Positions 35,000 to 44,070 of a stretch of 64,000 bases of DNA are shown here, in pieces. The stretch comes from Pseudotamlana agarivorans (GTDB lineage: Bacteria; Bacteroidota; Bacteroidia; Flavobacteriales; Flavobacteriaceae). The translations under genes were made by a program, and so were the position numbers. The stretch spans positions 434,001 through 498,000 of the forward strand of contig NZ_LXEI01000001.1 in assembly GCF_001642835.1 (NCBI RefSeq). The letters are read 5' to 3'. The notes under the pieces were generated by a model. It had not been told where the DNA came from. It did no database searches and worked only from the letters and a program-made list of their open reading frames with translations. The first letter of the stretch is position 1. Every line of letters begins with the position of its first letter.

Positions 35000-35902
35000 A
35001 TGAACACTTTTAAAGTTTCCGTGCAAGAGACCACAAATAATGCGATTGTAAAATTTGAAGTCAATCAATTTATTACACAACACCAAAGTTTTGAGTTTAA
35101 TAATATCGACGAAGCTAAGGCCTCACCTTTAGCACAGCAATTATTTTATTTACCATTTGTAAAAAAGGTATATATATCCGGGAATTTTATTGCTGTAGAA
35201 CGCTATAATATTGTAGAGTGGAATGATGTACAGGATGAAGTAGCCGAACAAATTGAAGCCTATCTTAATGATGGTGGCATTGTGGTTGAAGACACGACAA
35301 CTGCTAAGAAAGTACCTGTTACGGTATACGCTGAAAGCACGCCTAACCCTTCGGTAATGAAGTTTGTTGCTAATAAAAAAATAGTGAATGCACTTTTTGA
35401 ATTTACCAGTATCGATGAAGCGAAATTATCGCCATTAGCGACCGAATTATTTCATTTCCCATTTGTAAAAAGTGTGTTTTTAGATGAAAACTACGTATCT
35501 ATAACTAAATATGATATGGCCGAGTGGCAGGATGTTACTATTGAGGTTAGAGAGTTTATTAGATCGTTTATTGAAAACGGAAAAGAAATCGTTGTGGCTA
35601 ATGCTGCTGAAAGTTTAGAAAAAACAAATCAGCAATTAGATAGCCATTTTGAATCGTTAGACGATACTTCAAAGGAAATTATAAATATTCTTGAAGAATA
35701 CGTTAAACCAGCTGTGGCGAGCGATGGTGGTAATATTCAATTTATATCCTATGACGCGGATACTAAAAATGTAAGTGTCCTGCTTCAAGGTGCTTGTAGC
35801 GGTTGTCCTTCGTCAACCTATACCCTAAAAAGTGGTATAGAGAACATGCTAAAAGAAATGTTACCAGGGAAAGTTGCTATGGTTGAGGCAATTAACGGAT
35901 AA
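35000..35902 (+). CDS. Nfu-type iron-sulfur scaffold with duplicated N-domain
   Basis: Fe-S cluster carrier or scaffold, 300 residues. Two tandem Nfu_N domains occupy about 4-90 and 107-195 (both have the E/DEAKxSPLAxxLFxxPFVKxVxxxxNxxxxxxY pattern), then an acidic linker and a NifU C-terminal domain (223-290) with the cluster-binding Cys266-x-x-Cys269 (GACSGCPSS). Most Nfu proteins have one N-domain; the duplication is typical of Bacteroidota members as far as I know. The second copy starts with the classical TPNPSVMKF signature; the first has lost it (TTNNAIVKF). Confidence 0.92.
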   Translation: MNTFKVSVQETTNNAIVKFEVNQFITQHQSFEFNNIDEAKASPLAQQLFYLPFVKKVYISGNFIAVERYNIVEWNDVQDEVAEQIEAYLNDGGIVVEDTTTAKKVPVTVYAESTPNPSVMKFVANKKIVNALFEFTSIDEAKLSPLATELFHFPFVKSVFLDENYVSITKYDMAEWQDVTIEVREFIRSFIENGKEIVVANAAESLEKTNQQLDSHFESLDDTSKEIINILEEYVKPAVASDGGNIQFISYDADTKNVSVLLQGACSGCPSSTYTLKSGIENMLKEMLPGKVAMVEAING

Positions 35903-35952
35903 TCCCAATAATTTTTGTTAACTTTAAGATTCAACTTAAATAAACAAAAATC

Positions 35953-36153
35953 ATGGCAGTATTAAAAGTAATTGAAATTTTAGCTAACTCAGAAAAAAGC
36001 TGGGAAGATGCAACAAAACAAGCCGTTAAACACGCTTCAAAATCGTTAAAAAACATCCGCTCTGTTTATGTTCAGGACCATAGTGCTAACGTAAAAGACG
36101 GTGAAGTGACGGAATTTAGAGTCAATGTGAAGATCACTTTTGAAGTAGATTAA
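35953..36153 (+). CDS. Dodecin family flavin-binding protein
   Basis: A 66-residue protein that fits the dodecin family: MAVLKVIEILANSEKSWEDA, with the Trp (residue 17) that stacks on flavin in dodecins, and a final VTEFRVNVKITFEVD strand. Dodecins form 12-mers that store or buffer riboflavin/FMN. It lies 50 bases after the Nfu gene and may be co-transcribed; an inverted-repeat element follows. Confidence 0.93.
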   Translation: MAVLKVIEILANSEKSWEDATKQAVKHASKSLKNIRSVYVQDHSANVKDGEVTEFRVNVKITFEVD

Positions 36154-36171
36154 ACCATTACAAAAAAAATA

Positions 36172-36308
36172 AAGAGGCTGTCTTAAAAGTTAAAACCATC
36201 GTTATTCTGTGCTCGACACAGAATCTCATGACATTGAAATTCAATAATTATGAGAATCCGAAATAAAATCAGATTGACGTAAAAATAACTTTTAAGGCAG
36301 CTTTTTTT
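36172..36308. repeat. 137-base inverted-repeat element with nested hairpins
   Basis: The outer arms GGCTGTCTTAAAAGTTA (36176-36192) and TAACTTTTAAGGCAGC (36286-36301) pair almost fully. Inside lies a perfect hairpin ATTCTGTG/CACAGAAT (36204-36224) and another pair TCTCAT/ATGAGA. The right end runs into seven T, so it can act as a terminator for the dodecin transcript. I know elements of the form GAGGCTGTCT...AGACAGCC with inner ATTCTG...CAGAAT from other flavobacterial genomes, so it is probably a repeat family. Confidence 0.75.
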
Positions 36309-36340
36309 ATACAACGTCATTAAAAACGACCAAATCACTC

Positions 36341-36697
36341 ATGACAATCATCCAAATCATCCTTTTAAGCTTCATAGCCTTTTTACATTTTTATTTTTTA
36401 ATTCTGGAAATGTTTTTATGGGATAAACCTAAAGGCATTAAAGCTTTTAAATTAGAATCAAAAGAATTTGCTCAAAACACGAAAGTATTAGCAGCAAATC
36501 AAGGACTTTATAATGGTTTTTTAGCTGCAGGGTTATGGTTTTCTATTTATGAAAATTCCGAAAGACTTGCTTCTTTTTTTCTAATTTGTATTGCAATTGC
36601 TGGTATTTATGGCTTTTATTCTACAAAAAACAAAGTCATCTTTTTTGTACAGGCACTTCCTGCCATACTTGTTTTTCTGTTTTTCGTCTTTTTTTAA
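36341..36697 (+). CDS. DUF1304 family membrane protein
   Basis: A 118-residue integral membrane protein with four transmembrane helices (about 2-22, 52-68, 72-88 and 96-116). The segment FYFLILEMFLWDKPKGIKAF near the N-terminus and NQGLYNGFLAAG are the DUF1304 hallmarks. Function unknown. Its transcription is probably separated from dodecin by the inverted-repeat element just upstream. Confidence 0.88.
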   Translation: MTIIQIILLSFIAFLHFYFLILEMFLWDKPKGIKAFKLESKEFAQNTKVLAANQGLYNGFLAAGLWFSIYENSERLASFFLICIAIAGIYGFYSTKNKVIFFVQALPAILVFLFFVFF

Positions 36698-36750
36698 TGA
36701 AACTTAACTATTTTTTATCGTTTCATAGAAGAATTGTTCCGAATTGTTAA

Positions 36751-36758
36751 TATTTTTG
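36751..36758 (+). promoter_or_regulatory. Predicted promoter (-7 box) of the MscS gene
   Basis: TATTTTTG (TAnnTTTG), 24 bases before the ATG at 36783. Confidence 0.55.
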
Positions 36759-36782
36759 AAACAAACTTAATTTTTAAACAAC

Positions 36783-37601
36783 ATGATGGAATTAGAAAAA
36801 ATTGACTTTGAAGCCTGGATGGCTTTAGCCGTAGATTACGGACTTAAACTTATAGGAGCCATAGTTATATGGATCATTGGTTCTTGGGTTATCTCAAAAC
36901 TTTTAAAAGGCATAAAAACGATTATGTCTAAAGGAAACTACGACGAGAGTCTTCAAGGTTTCTTATCTAATCTTGCGGGATGGGGACTTAAAATTGTTTT
37001 AATTATCGTAGTACTGGGTACTTTAGGTGTAGAAACAACATCATTTGCCGCTATTATTGCTGCTGCTGGTTTAGCTGTTGGTTTAGCCTTACAAGGATCG
37101 CTTTCAAACTTTGCTGGAGGTGTGCTTATTATGATTTTTAAACCATTTAAAGTTGGTGATGTTATTGAAGCTCAAGGTGAAATTGGTGGTGTAAAAGAAA
37201 TTACCATTTTTACTACCAAACTTACAGGTTTATCAAACAAAGAAATTATCATTCCTAATGGATCTTTATCTAACGGAAATATTGTAAACTATACGGTTGC
37301 AGGAACACGTCGTGTAGATTTAACTTTTGGTGTTGATTACGCTTCAGATATCAAAAAGACTAAAGAAGTTTTAATGAATGTTTTAAAAGCACATCCATTA
37401 GTAATTGAAGAACCTGCACCAACAGTTAATGTTTCTGAATTAGCTGATAGCTCGGTAAACTTTGCCGTGAGACCATGGTGTGCTTCTGGAGACTATTGGA
37501 CTGTGTATTTTGATGTTACTGAAAATGTAAAAGAAGCTCTTGATGCAGCTGGAATTGAAATTCCTTACCCACATCAAGTTGAAATTCATAAAGAGTCTTA
37601 A
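36783..37601 (+). CDS. Small-conductance mechanosensitive channel, MscS family
   Basis: A 272-residue inner-membrane channel that opens under membrane tension and releases solutes on hypo-osmotic shock. Three transmembrane helices lie in residues 15-110; the third is the Gly/Ala-rich pore helix AAIIAAAGLAVGLALQGSLSNFAGG (about 95-119). The beta domain (PFKVGDVIEAQGEIGGVKEI) and the C-terminal alpha/beta vestibule follow. Size matches E. coli MscS (286 aa). Two adjacent Met codons could be the start. Its stop is 5 bases from the convergent tsaB stop. Confidence 0.94.
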   Translation: MMELEKIDFEAWMALAVDYGLKLIGAIVIWIIGSWVISKLLKGIKTIMSKGNYDESLQGFLSNLAGWGLKIVLIIVVLGTLGVETTSFAAIIAAAGLAVGLALQGSLSNFAGGVLIMIFKPFKVGDVIEAQGEIGGVKEITIFTTKLTGLSNKEIIIPNGSLSNGNIVNYTVAGTRRVDLTFGVDYASDIKKTKEVLMNVLKAHPLVIEEPAPTVNVSELADSSVNFAVRPWCASGDYWTVYFDVTENVKEALDAAGIEIPYPHQVEIHKES

Positions 37602-37606
37602 TACTT

Positions 37607-38287
37607 TTAAGACTTTGGTTTTGGCTTTAGAGCTACAAAATCTTTCAAGTAATAAGGTTCAAAATAAGCGACATCTTCGGTGTCGCTTATTTTGTACTTC
37701 ATATTAGCGATCTCACCCATATAATTGGCCGAAGGTAATTTACCATCTATAAAGCGCGCATTGGGATGCTGAATTATGGTTTTTGTTTTTTCTACACCGC
37801 TTCCAACAAAATAAACCAGTCCTTGCTCTAAATATTCCATGAAAGACGATTCATCTAAAATTTGGGCTTGTGTCTCACGTACCTCATTATAATTAGTATC
37901 ATAAACGGCCGAGTACACTTCCATACGTCTAGCATCTAACATAGCTACAATAACACCACTCTCTGCTTTCACTTGTTGTGCTAATGCTTCTAGCGTAGGC
38001 ACCGCTATTAATGGTTTGTTTAAGGCATAAGCAAGACCTTTTGCTGCCGAAACACCAATACGTAATCCAGTATATGAACCCGGTCCTTTACTGACTGATA
38101 TCGCTGATAAATCTTTAGAAGTGATGTTCCCTTCCTTTAAAACCGTATCGATATATACATGAAGGCGCTCGGCATGCGAATAATTTTTATCATTGTCTTC
38201 TTCTAAAACAATAGTTTTACCATTTTTAGACAAGGCTACCGAGCAATTGGTGGTTGCTGTTTCAATGTTTAGTATGTATGTGTTCAC
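37607..38287 (-). CDS. tsaB: tRNA threonylcarbamoyladenosine biosynthesis protein TsaB
   Basis: Partner of TsaD in making t6A at position 37 of ANN-decoding tRNAs. The 226-residue ASKHA-fold protein begins MNTYILNIETATTNCSVAL and has the KGPGSYTGLRIGVSAAKGLAYAL signature (about 67-89). The start is GTG at 38287. It is last in the ABC efflux operon, 1 base after the tolC-like stop. Codons near its 3' end form a perfect 13-bp hairpin (37661-37693). Confidence 0.94.
   Translation of the reverse strand: MNTYILNIETATTNCSVALSKNGKTIVLEEDNDKNYSHAERLHVYIDTVLKEGNITSKDLSAISVSKGPGSYTGLRIGVSAAKGLAYALNKPLIAVPTLEALAQQVKAESGVIVAMLDARRMEVYSAVYDTNYNEVRETQAQILDESSFMEYLEQGLVYFVGSGVEKTKTIIQHPNARFIDGKLPSANYMGEIANMKYKISDTEDVAYFEPYYLKDFVALKPKPKS
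37661..37693 (+). terminator. Hairpin inside the tsaB 3' end, possible MscS terminator
   Basis: AAAATAAGCGACA (37661-37673) and TGTCGCTTATTTT (37681-37693) form a perfect 13-bp stem; the 7-base loop TCTTCGG contains a C(UUCG)G-type turn. On the plus strand it lies 60 bases past the mscS stop and ends in TTATTTT, so it could end that transcript antisense to tsaB. Confidence 0.55.
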
Positions 38288-38288
38288 G

Positions 38289-39665
38289 TTAATCTGTTAA
38301 AGGTTTTCCCATGTAAAAGTCTAAAACTTTTGTCTTAAAAACAAAATTGTATTTGGCATTTATAATGTTGGATTTTGAATTTACCAATCGGTTTCTAACC
38401 TGCTCAAAATCAAAAGAGTTCATAACGCCTAATTTATAGCTTTCCTCGGCATTTTTAAAAGACTCTGTTTGAGCATCCAACGACGCTTTTGAGGCTTGAT
38501 ATTGATTAAATGCGGCCTTAGCATCAGCGTAAGCTTGTTCTATATTGGTTCGTAAATCTTGCTTCTCTTGTTCTAAAGAATATTCTAATTTTTTAACGTT
38601 GATTTCAGCTTTATTAACATTGACTTTAGTTTGAAATCTGTTGAAAATAGGGATATTCAAACTAAACCCGAAGTTATAACCTAAATTATCTTCTAATTGC
38701 TGACCGAAACCATTATCTACAAGAATAATATTATTTGGATCTGAAGGATCTATAATGGGTCTTAAATCTTCTTGACCTTGAAAATGCTGATACGACGTTC
38801 CTAAACCAGCGCCAAAACTTAAAGTTGGATAAAAACTACTCTTAGCAATATTAGTCCCTAATTCTGCATCTTCTATATTTAGTTCTGCAACCTTAATTTC
38901 AGGCCTGTTGGACAGTGCAAAATTATAAATCTCAGAAGCGCTCTTATGTTCTAAAACGACATATGGCAATTCTATTTCCATAGCACTTACCTCAAAACCT
39001 TCATTTGGGATTTGTAACAATTGTGCTAAAGCCAAATTGGCTAGTTCTAAACTGTTTTCAGCATTAATTAACTGCTCTTGATCGCTTGCCAATTGTGCTT
39101 TCACTTCGTATAAATCGACTTTAGCACGAACACCAGAATTCACCAATTCCTGAATTTGATTAACTTGCTTCGTGGTGATATCCACTTGCTCATGTGCCAC
39201 TTTTAAATTCTCACGATTAAGCATAATGTTTAAAAATTGATTTACAACATTTAGCGAAATGTTATCTTTCAAAATAGACAACTGCAACTGGCTAGATTGA
39301 ATACCTAACTTTGCCTGTTTATAAATATTTGTATTTTGAAAGCCATTAAATAAAACAGTACTAGAACTTAAACCAAAGTTGTTACCACGAGAATCTCTAG
39401 AAACACGGTTTCCATCTTGACCAATAAAGGACCCAAAGTTATAGTTTTGTGAAGCAGAGCCATTTAAATTTGGTAGAAAGTTTCCCTTTGCACTTACTAA
39501 ATCTTGATCGGCAACCTGGGTATCTAATTCTGTTTGCTTGACAGAAATATTATTTTCTAGTGCATAATTAACACAATCCTGAAGTGTCCATAATTTTTCC
39601 TGAGCTATCGACACAGAAGCTATAAGAAAGCAACCTAATAATATTTTATATTTTAATATTTCCAT
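38289..39665 (-). CDS. TolC-family outer-membrane efflux protein
   Basis: Outer-membrane channel, 458 residues, with signal peptide MEILKYKILLGCFLIASVSIAQ and no lipobox Cys at the cleavage site. Two OEP repeats with long alpha-helices: SNRPEIKVAELNIEDAELG starts the second half. It lies 4 bases after the macA-like gene, so it serves the ABC efflux system of this operon. Confidence 0.93.
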   Translation of the reverse strand: MEILKYKILLGCFLIASVSIAQEKLWTLQDCVNYALENNISVKQTELDTQVADQDLVSAKGNFLPNLNGSASQNYNFGSFIGQDGNRVSRDSRGNNFGLSSSTVLFNGFQNTNIYKQAKLGIQSSQLQLSILKDNISLNVVNQFLNIMLNRENLKVAHEQVDITTKQVNQIQELVNSGVRAKVDLYEVKAQLASDQEQLINAENSLELANLALAQLLQIPNEGFEVSAMEIELPYVVLEHKSASEIYNFALSNRPEIKVAELNIEDAELGTNIAKSSFYPTLSFGAGLGTSYQHFQGQEDLRPIIDPSDPNNIILVDNGFGQQLEDNLGYNFGFSLNIPIFNRFQTKVNVNKAEINVKKLEYSLEQEKQDLRTNIEQAYADAKAAFNQYQASKASLDAQTESFKNAEESYKLGVMNSFDFEQVRNRLVNSKSNIINAKYNFVFKTKVLDFYMGKPLTD

Positions 39666-39669
39666 ATGA

Positions 39670-40803
39670 CTAACGTTTTCCTCCTTTACGACCTACTTCG
39701 TCTTCATTATCTTCTGAAGCTTTATTCCAAACCTTAATTTTATCACCTTCTTTCACCCCTTTTACTATCTCAACATCGATACCGTCTGACAAACCAAGCT
39801 CGACATCTTGCTTTTTGTATTTGTTTTCACCATCTAAAATCTCTACAAAAGGCTTTTCGGTAATACGGTTGTATTGTAACAAAGCTTCACGAATGGCTAA
39901 AACCTTTTCTTTATTCTCCAATTCAATTTCAGCATTAGCGCTATAACCTGCTCTAATATTTGATTTGCCTTCAATTTTTACGTCAGCTTTAATAGTAAAC
40001 TGTACCGCGCCATTTTCTTCAATTCCTTTAGGAGCAACAAAGGTTAATACTGCAGGATATTCTTCATCTTGAATCGCACCTAAAACCACTTTAATTGCTT
40101 TGCCTTCTTTAATTTTTCCAACTTCTGCTTCATCAACTTTACCTTCAAAAATCATCTTGCTCATATCAGCAATAGTCGCAATGGTTGTACCATCATTAAA
40201 ATTATTACTTTCAATAACTTGATTACCTTCACGTACAGGAATTTCTAAAATCGTCCCAGCAATTTGTGCTACGATGCTGGTATTTGAAGTGGAACCACCA
40301 GATACCGATCCTTGTTTAATAATCTTATAATCATTTTGTGCTTGATGATAGGTTTCCTTGGCTTGCATGAAGGACAATTCGCTATTTTCAAAATCTTGTC
40401 TTGAAATCACCCCTTTGTCGAATAAACTTTTGTTTCGATCATATAAAATTTTCGAGTTTTCATAAGATAGTTTTGCCGTAGCAATTCTACTTTTTGCACT
40501 CACTAAATTTTGCTCGTTAGGCACCACTCGAATGGTAGCAATTAAGGCCCCCTTCTCTACAACATCACCTTCTTCTACCATAATTTTATCGACAATTCCA
40601 GAAATCTGAGGCTTTAATTCAATTTCTTCTTCGGGATTTAATTTACCCGTAGCCACCGCTTTGGTATTTATCGAAGTGTAAAAAGGTTCCTCAACTTGGT
40701 ATTCCAAAATGTCTTTGGAGTTCGAATCTTTAAAGTATTTTAATACAAAAGCTAATAGTACAATAACGACTATGACTAAAATAATTTTTACGGTTTTATT
40801 CAT
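39670..40803 (-). CDS. ABC efflux periplasmic adaptor (MacA-like)
   Basis: A 377-residue membrane-fusion protein anchored by one N-terminal helix (TVKIILVIVVIVLLAFVLKYF). The biotinyl-lipoyl halves (LKPQISGIVDKIMVEEGDVVEKGAL and VAQIAGTILEIPVREGNQV) flank a coiled-coil hairpin. It links the ABC permeases to the TolC-like channel. The C-terminus (NEDEVGRKGGKR) is basic. Gap of 15 bases to the upstream permease gene. Confidence 0.93.
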   Translation of the reverse strand: MNKTVKIILVIVVIVLLAFVLKYFKDSNSKDILEYQVEEPFYTSINTKAVATGKLNPEEEIELKPQISGIVDKIMVEEGDVVEKGALIATIRVVPNEQNLVSAKSRIATAKLSYENSKILYDRNKSLFDKGVISRQDFENSELSFMQAKETYHQAQNDYKIIKQGSVSGGSTSNTSIVAQIAGTILEIPVREGNQVIESNNFNDGTTIATIADMSKMIFEGKVDEAEVGKIKEGKAIKVVLGAIQDEEYPAVLTFVAPKGIEENGAVQFTIKADVKIEGKSNIRAGYSANAEIELENKEKVLAIREALLQYNRITEKPFVEILDGENKYKKQDVELGLSDGIDVEIVKGVKEGDKIKVWNKASEDNEDEVGRKGGKR

Positions 40804-40818
40804 TGTGTTGCTTATTAT

Positions 40819-42063
40819 TTATTCTTCTCTTAATGCTTCAATGGGTTTAATGCTTGTGGCCTTGGTTGCAGGAATTAACCCAATTAAAGTTCCTAAAAAC
40901 ACTAAAATAGCTAAGGCTACGAAAACGACGGCTATAGAAACTGAAGCGTTCACGATGGCGGCATCTTCACCCTGACCAAAAAAGTGATCTAAGGCTATGA
41001 GTATCCATCCACCAGAAATAATTCCTATGATACCTGCTACTAAAGTGATAAAAACAGCCTCGACTACAATTTGTCTCTTTATTTCAAACGGTGTGGCTCC
41101 AAGGGCGCGCCTTAATCCAATTTCTTTTGTACGTTCTTTTACGGTGATTAAAAGGATATTCCCAATAGCAAAAACACCTGCAATTAAAGTCGCTATACCT
41201 ACAAACCAAGTTAAAAACTGCATGCCTGTTAAAAAGCCTGTCATTTTTGCAAATTCTTTACCCAAATTAAAACTACCAAAAGCTCTAGTATCTTCTGGAT
41301 GAATGTGGTTTAGATTTTTAAGTAATAATTTAGTATCGGCTTCAATCTGTTTGATATCGTATTCGGGTTTTCCCGTTATCATCATCCAACCAATTTGATC
41401 GCCCTTATTATAAATCTGTTGAAAAGTAGTAAATGGAATGTGCACATCGGTTGCAGGTCCCATGTTGACATCTCCTGTTTCAAACATTCCAACTACCAAA
41501 AAATTAATGCCATTAACATCTAAATACTTTCCGATAGGATCTTCATCGACTTCGAATAGTTGCTTATAGGCATCTTCAGAAATCACTGCAATTTTCTTTC
41601 GGTCGTGAATATCACTTTGATTAATGAAGCGTCCGTGAATTAACTTCTTCTTCTGTAATTGATCCAGCAATGGATAATCACCGGCCATTTGAAAACTTCC
41701 TGACAAAAAGTTTCTGGTTATGACTGTTGGTTGCTGACTTCGCGGCAGTACAAATTCAACACCTTGAACATTTTCTTCGATTTTTTTAGCATCAGTGAGC
41801 GTTAAATTAACACGACGACCCTCTTGAAACCCTTTAAATGATTTCCCAGTATTTTGCCCCCATATAAAAACAGTATTCGTGGCAAAATCGCCAAACAATC
41901 TGTTAAAGGAGTTTTCTAAGCCTCTAGCTGAACCTAACAGACCGATTAATAATAAAATTCCCCACCAGACACCTACCATAGTTAAAATAGACCTCAGTTT
42001 ATTTTTACTCAAGCTATCAAAAACTTCTTGCCATGTATCTCTATCGAATAAAAATCTGAACAT
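40819..42063 (-). CDS. MacB-type ABC transporter permease (second copy)
   Basis: A 414-residue inner-membrane protein with one N-terminal helix, a large periplasmic MacB_PCD domain (about 50-250), and three C-terminal helices of the FtsX domain containing the KERTKEIGLRRALGATPFEI signature. It begins 2 bases past its paralogue at 42066, and two different permeases here likely form a heterodimer, unlike E. coli MacB, where ATPase and permease are fused. Confidence 0.93.
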   Translation of the reverse strand: MFRFLFDRDTWQEVFDSLSKNKLRSILTMVGVWWGILLLIGLLGSARGLENSFNRLFGDFATNTVFIWGQNTGKSFKGFQEGRRVNLTLTDAKKIEENVQGVEFVLPRSQQPTVITRNFLSGSFQMAGDYPLLDQLQKKKLIHGRFINQSDIHDRKKIAVISEDAYKQLFEVDEDPIGKYLDVNGINFLVVGMFETGDVNMGPATDVHIPFTTFQQIYNKGDQIGWMMITGKPEYDIKQIEADTKLLLKNLNHIHPEDTRAFGSFNLGKEFAKMTGFLTGMQFLTWFVGIATLIAGVFAIGNILLITVKERTKEIGLRRALGATPFEIKRQIVVEAVFITLVAGIIGIISGGWILIALDHFFGQGEDAAIVNASVSIAVVFVALAILVFLGTLIGLIPATKATSIKPIEALREE

Positions 42064-42065
42064 CG

Positions 42066-43295
42066 TTAATCGTTTCTTAAAGCTATTATAGGTTTAATTT
42101 CTGACGCCTTTTTAGCTGGTAAATAACCCGCAATAGCACCCGCGACAATAAGTGTAAGAGTAGCACCAACTACTAAACTGTTACTTACCCCAGGATCTTT
42201 TATGAAATAAACTTCCAAACTAGGCCCTACAAGTTCCAACACACCAACGCCTATTAGCAGGCCGATATAACCAGCAATGGTAGTTATGATAATCGACTCG
42301 ATTAAAATAATCGACACAATAGAACGGGGTGTAGCTCCTAGTGCTTTACGAATACCGATTTCCTTAGTACGCTCCTTAACAACAAAAATCATGATATTGC
42401 TTATCCCCACAATCCCTGCGATAAGGGTACCAAAGCCAATAACTAGGATAATAACGGTTAAACTAGAAGTCATCAGTTCCACTTTTTTGGTGCCTTCGGC
42501 CATGTTCCTCATTCTGATGGCACGTTGGTCATCTCTAGCAACATCAAATTTATCTTTTAAAACTTTTTTAATGGAGTTCCCAAAAGCTAAGGCTTGATCG
42601 TTAGACATTTCAGGATTATAGGTGAGATGCAGTAAGTCTATAAAATCATTATTGCCATACACAAACTGTGTGGTTGTAATGGGCATATAAATCACACTTT
42701 CTTCACTATCGCCTTCATCATCGGTAAAGACCCCAACAATTTTATATTGTATACCACTCAGGTTAATATATTTACCAATAGGATCTTCTTTGAAAAACAA
42801 ATCATCTTCAACAGATTTACCAATGACTACGACTTTAGCTTTATTATCTAAGTCATTCTGATTAATATACCGTCCCGATTTAACCACATTATTTTCAATA
42901 AACATAAATTCGGGGTACACCCCTCGCAGCTCATAATTGTTTTTTTCACCGCGATAAGAAGCACTCACGCTTTTATTGACTTTGGATGTGATAAACTGTA
43001 CTTTGTCGCCATATTTCTCTTTTATAAGCGCGCGATCTTCATTTTTAAACTGGATTTGTCTTCCTACCTGCAACCCTTTATATGCTTTTGTAGTGCGTCC
43101 AGGGAAAATCATTATGGAATTATTCGCATCGGTACCAAAAGCCTCCTTAAAGGTGTTTTTTAATCCGTTTGCGATACCAAAAAGGATAGCGAATAATAGG
43201 ATAGCAAAAGCTACAGTAAATCCCGACATCAAACTACGTGTTCGGTTTTTATTGATGCTTTGAAATATTTCTCGCCAAAGATCGATATCAAACAT
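42066..43295 (-). CDS. MacB-type ABC transporter permease (first copy)
   Basis: A 409-residue paralogue of the neighbouring permease with the same layout: N-terminal helix, periplasmic MacB_PCD domain, and FtsX domain with KERTKEIGIRKALGATPRSI. Its start overlaps the ATPase gene by 8 bases, so translation is coupled. Export substrate unknown; such systems move antibiotics, peptides or lipoproteins. Confidence 0.93.
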   Translation of the reverse strand: MFDIDLWREIFQSINKNRTRSLMSGFTVAFAILLFAILFGIANGLKNTFKEAFGTDANNSIMIFPGRTTKAYKGLQVGRQIQFKNEDRALIKEKYGDKVQFITSKVNKSVSASYRGEKNNYELRGVYPEFMFIENNVVKSGRYINQNDLDNKAKVVVIGKSVEDDLFFKEDPIGKYINLSGIQYKIVGVFTDDEGDSEESVIYMPITTTQFVYGNNDFIDLLHLTYNPEMSNDQALAFGNSIKKVLKDKFDVARDDQRAIRMRNMAEGTKKVELMTSSLTVIILVIGFGTLIAGIVGISNIMIFVVKERTKEIGIRKALGATPRSIVSIILIESIIITTIAGYIGLLIGVGVLELVGPSLEVYFIKDPGVSNSLVVGATLTLIVAGAIAGYLPAKKASEIKPIIALRND

Positions 43296-43989
43296 ACTGC
43301 TCTGCTCTAACCTGGTTTACAATGGTGTCTTCAAGAATTATTCCGTCGCGTAAGCGGACAATACGTTTACACATATTAGCAATATCTTCTTCGTGTGTTA
43401 CCATTAAAATGGTTTTACCTTCATCATTAAGATGTTGAATAAAAGCCATGATTTCATGAGATGTTTTGGTATCTAAAGCACCTGTAGGTTCATCTGCTAA
43501 AAGTAGTTTTGGGTTAGCAGCTAAAGCTCTTGCAATGGCTACACGTTGTTTTTGACCACCAGAAAGCTCTTTAGGTAAATGATGTGCCCAAGCTGAAAGT
43601 CCTACTTTTTCTAAATGAAAAGCAGCCTTTTCTAGGCGCTCTTTACGTTTTAAGCCTTGATAATACAGTGGTAAAGCAACATTTTCGAGCGCATTTTTAT
43701 AGTTGATTAAGTTGAAGGATTGAAAAATAAATCCTAAAAACTTGTTTCTATAAACTGCAGCTTTTTTTTCTGTGAGGTTTTTTATAGGTAAGCCATCTAA
43801 AATATATTCACCTTCATCGGCTTCATCTAGCATACCTATAATATTAAGAAGTGTTGATTTTCCCGAACCTGAAGATCCCATAATGGCGACCATCTCGCCT
43901 GCTTCAACAGAAAGATCGATACCTTTTAAAACATGTAAACTGGAATCGCCTATTTTGTAGGACTTGTGAAGTTCGCTGATTTTCAACAT
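43288..43989 (-). CDS. ABC transporter ATP-binding protein (MacB/LolD type)
   Basis: A 233-residue ATPase that powers the two permeases. Walker A GSSGSGKST is at 38-46, the signature LSGGQKQR at about 142, Walker B LLLADEPT at about 162, and the H-loop in MVTHEE. This is the first gene of the operon ATPase-permease-permease-MacA-TolC-tsaB. No consensus -7 box is seen upstream. Confidence 0.95.
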   Translation of the reverse strand: MLKISELHKSYKIGDSSLHVLKGIDLSVEAGEMVAIMGSSGSGKSTLLNIIGMLDEADEGEYILDGLPIKNLTEKKAAVYRNKFLGFIFQSFNLINYKNALENVALPLYYQGLKRKERLEKAAFHLEKVGLSAWAHHLPKELSGGQKQRVAIARALAANPKLLLADEPTGALDTKTSHEIMAFIQHLNDEGKTILMVTHEEDIANMCKRIVRLRDGIILEDTIVNQVRAEQYV

Positions 43990-44070
43990 TTCTATTTAAG
44001 TTTTTTGGCTAAAGACTTTACAATAAGACTAACAACACAAAGAAATGTTACAATACAACGTAAAAAAATT

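Noticed and set aside
40709-43960. Several plus-strand frames in the ABC efflux operon
   Set aside because: All run antisense through clearly coding permease and ATPase genes and show low-complexity, Ile/Pro-rich products typical of shadow frames.
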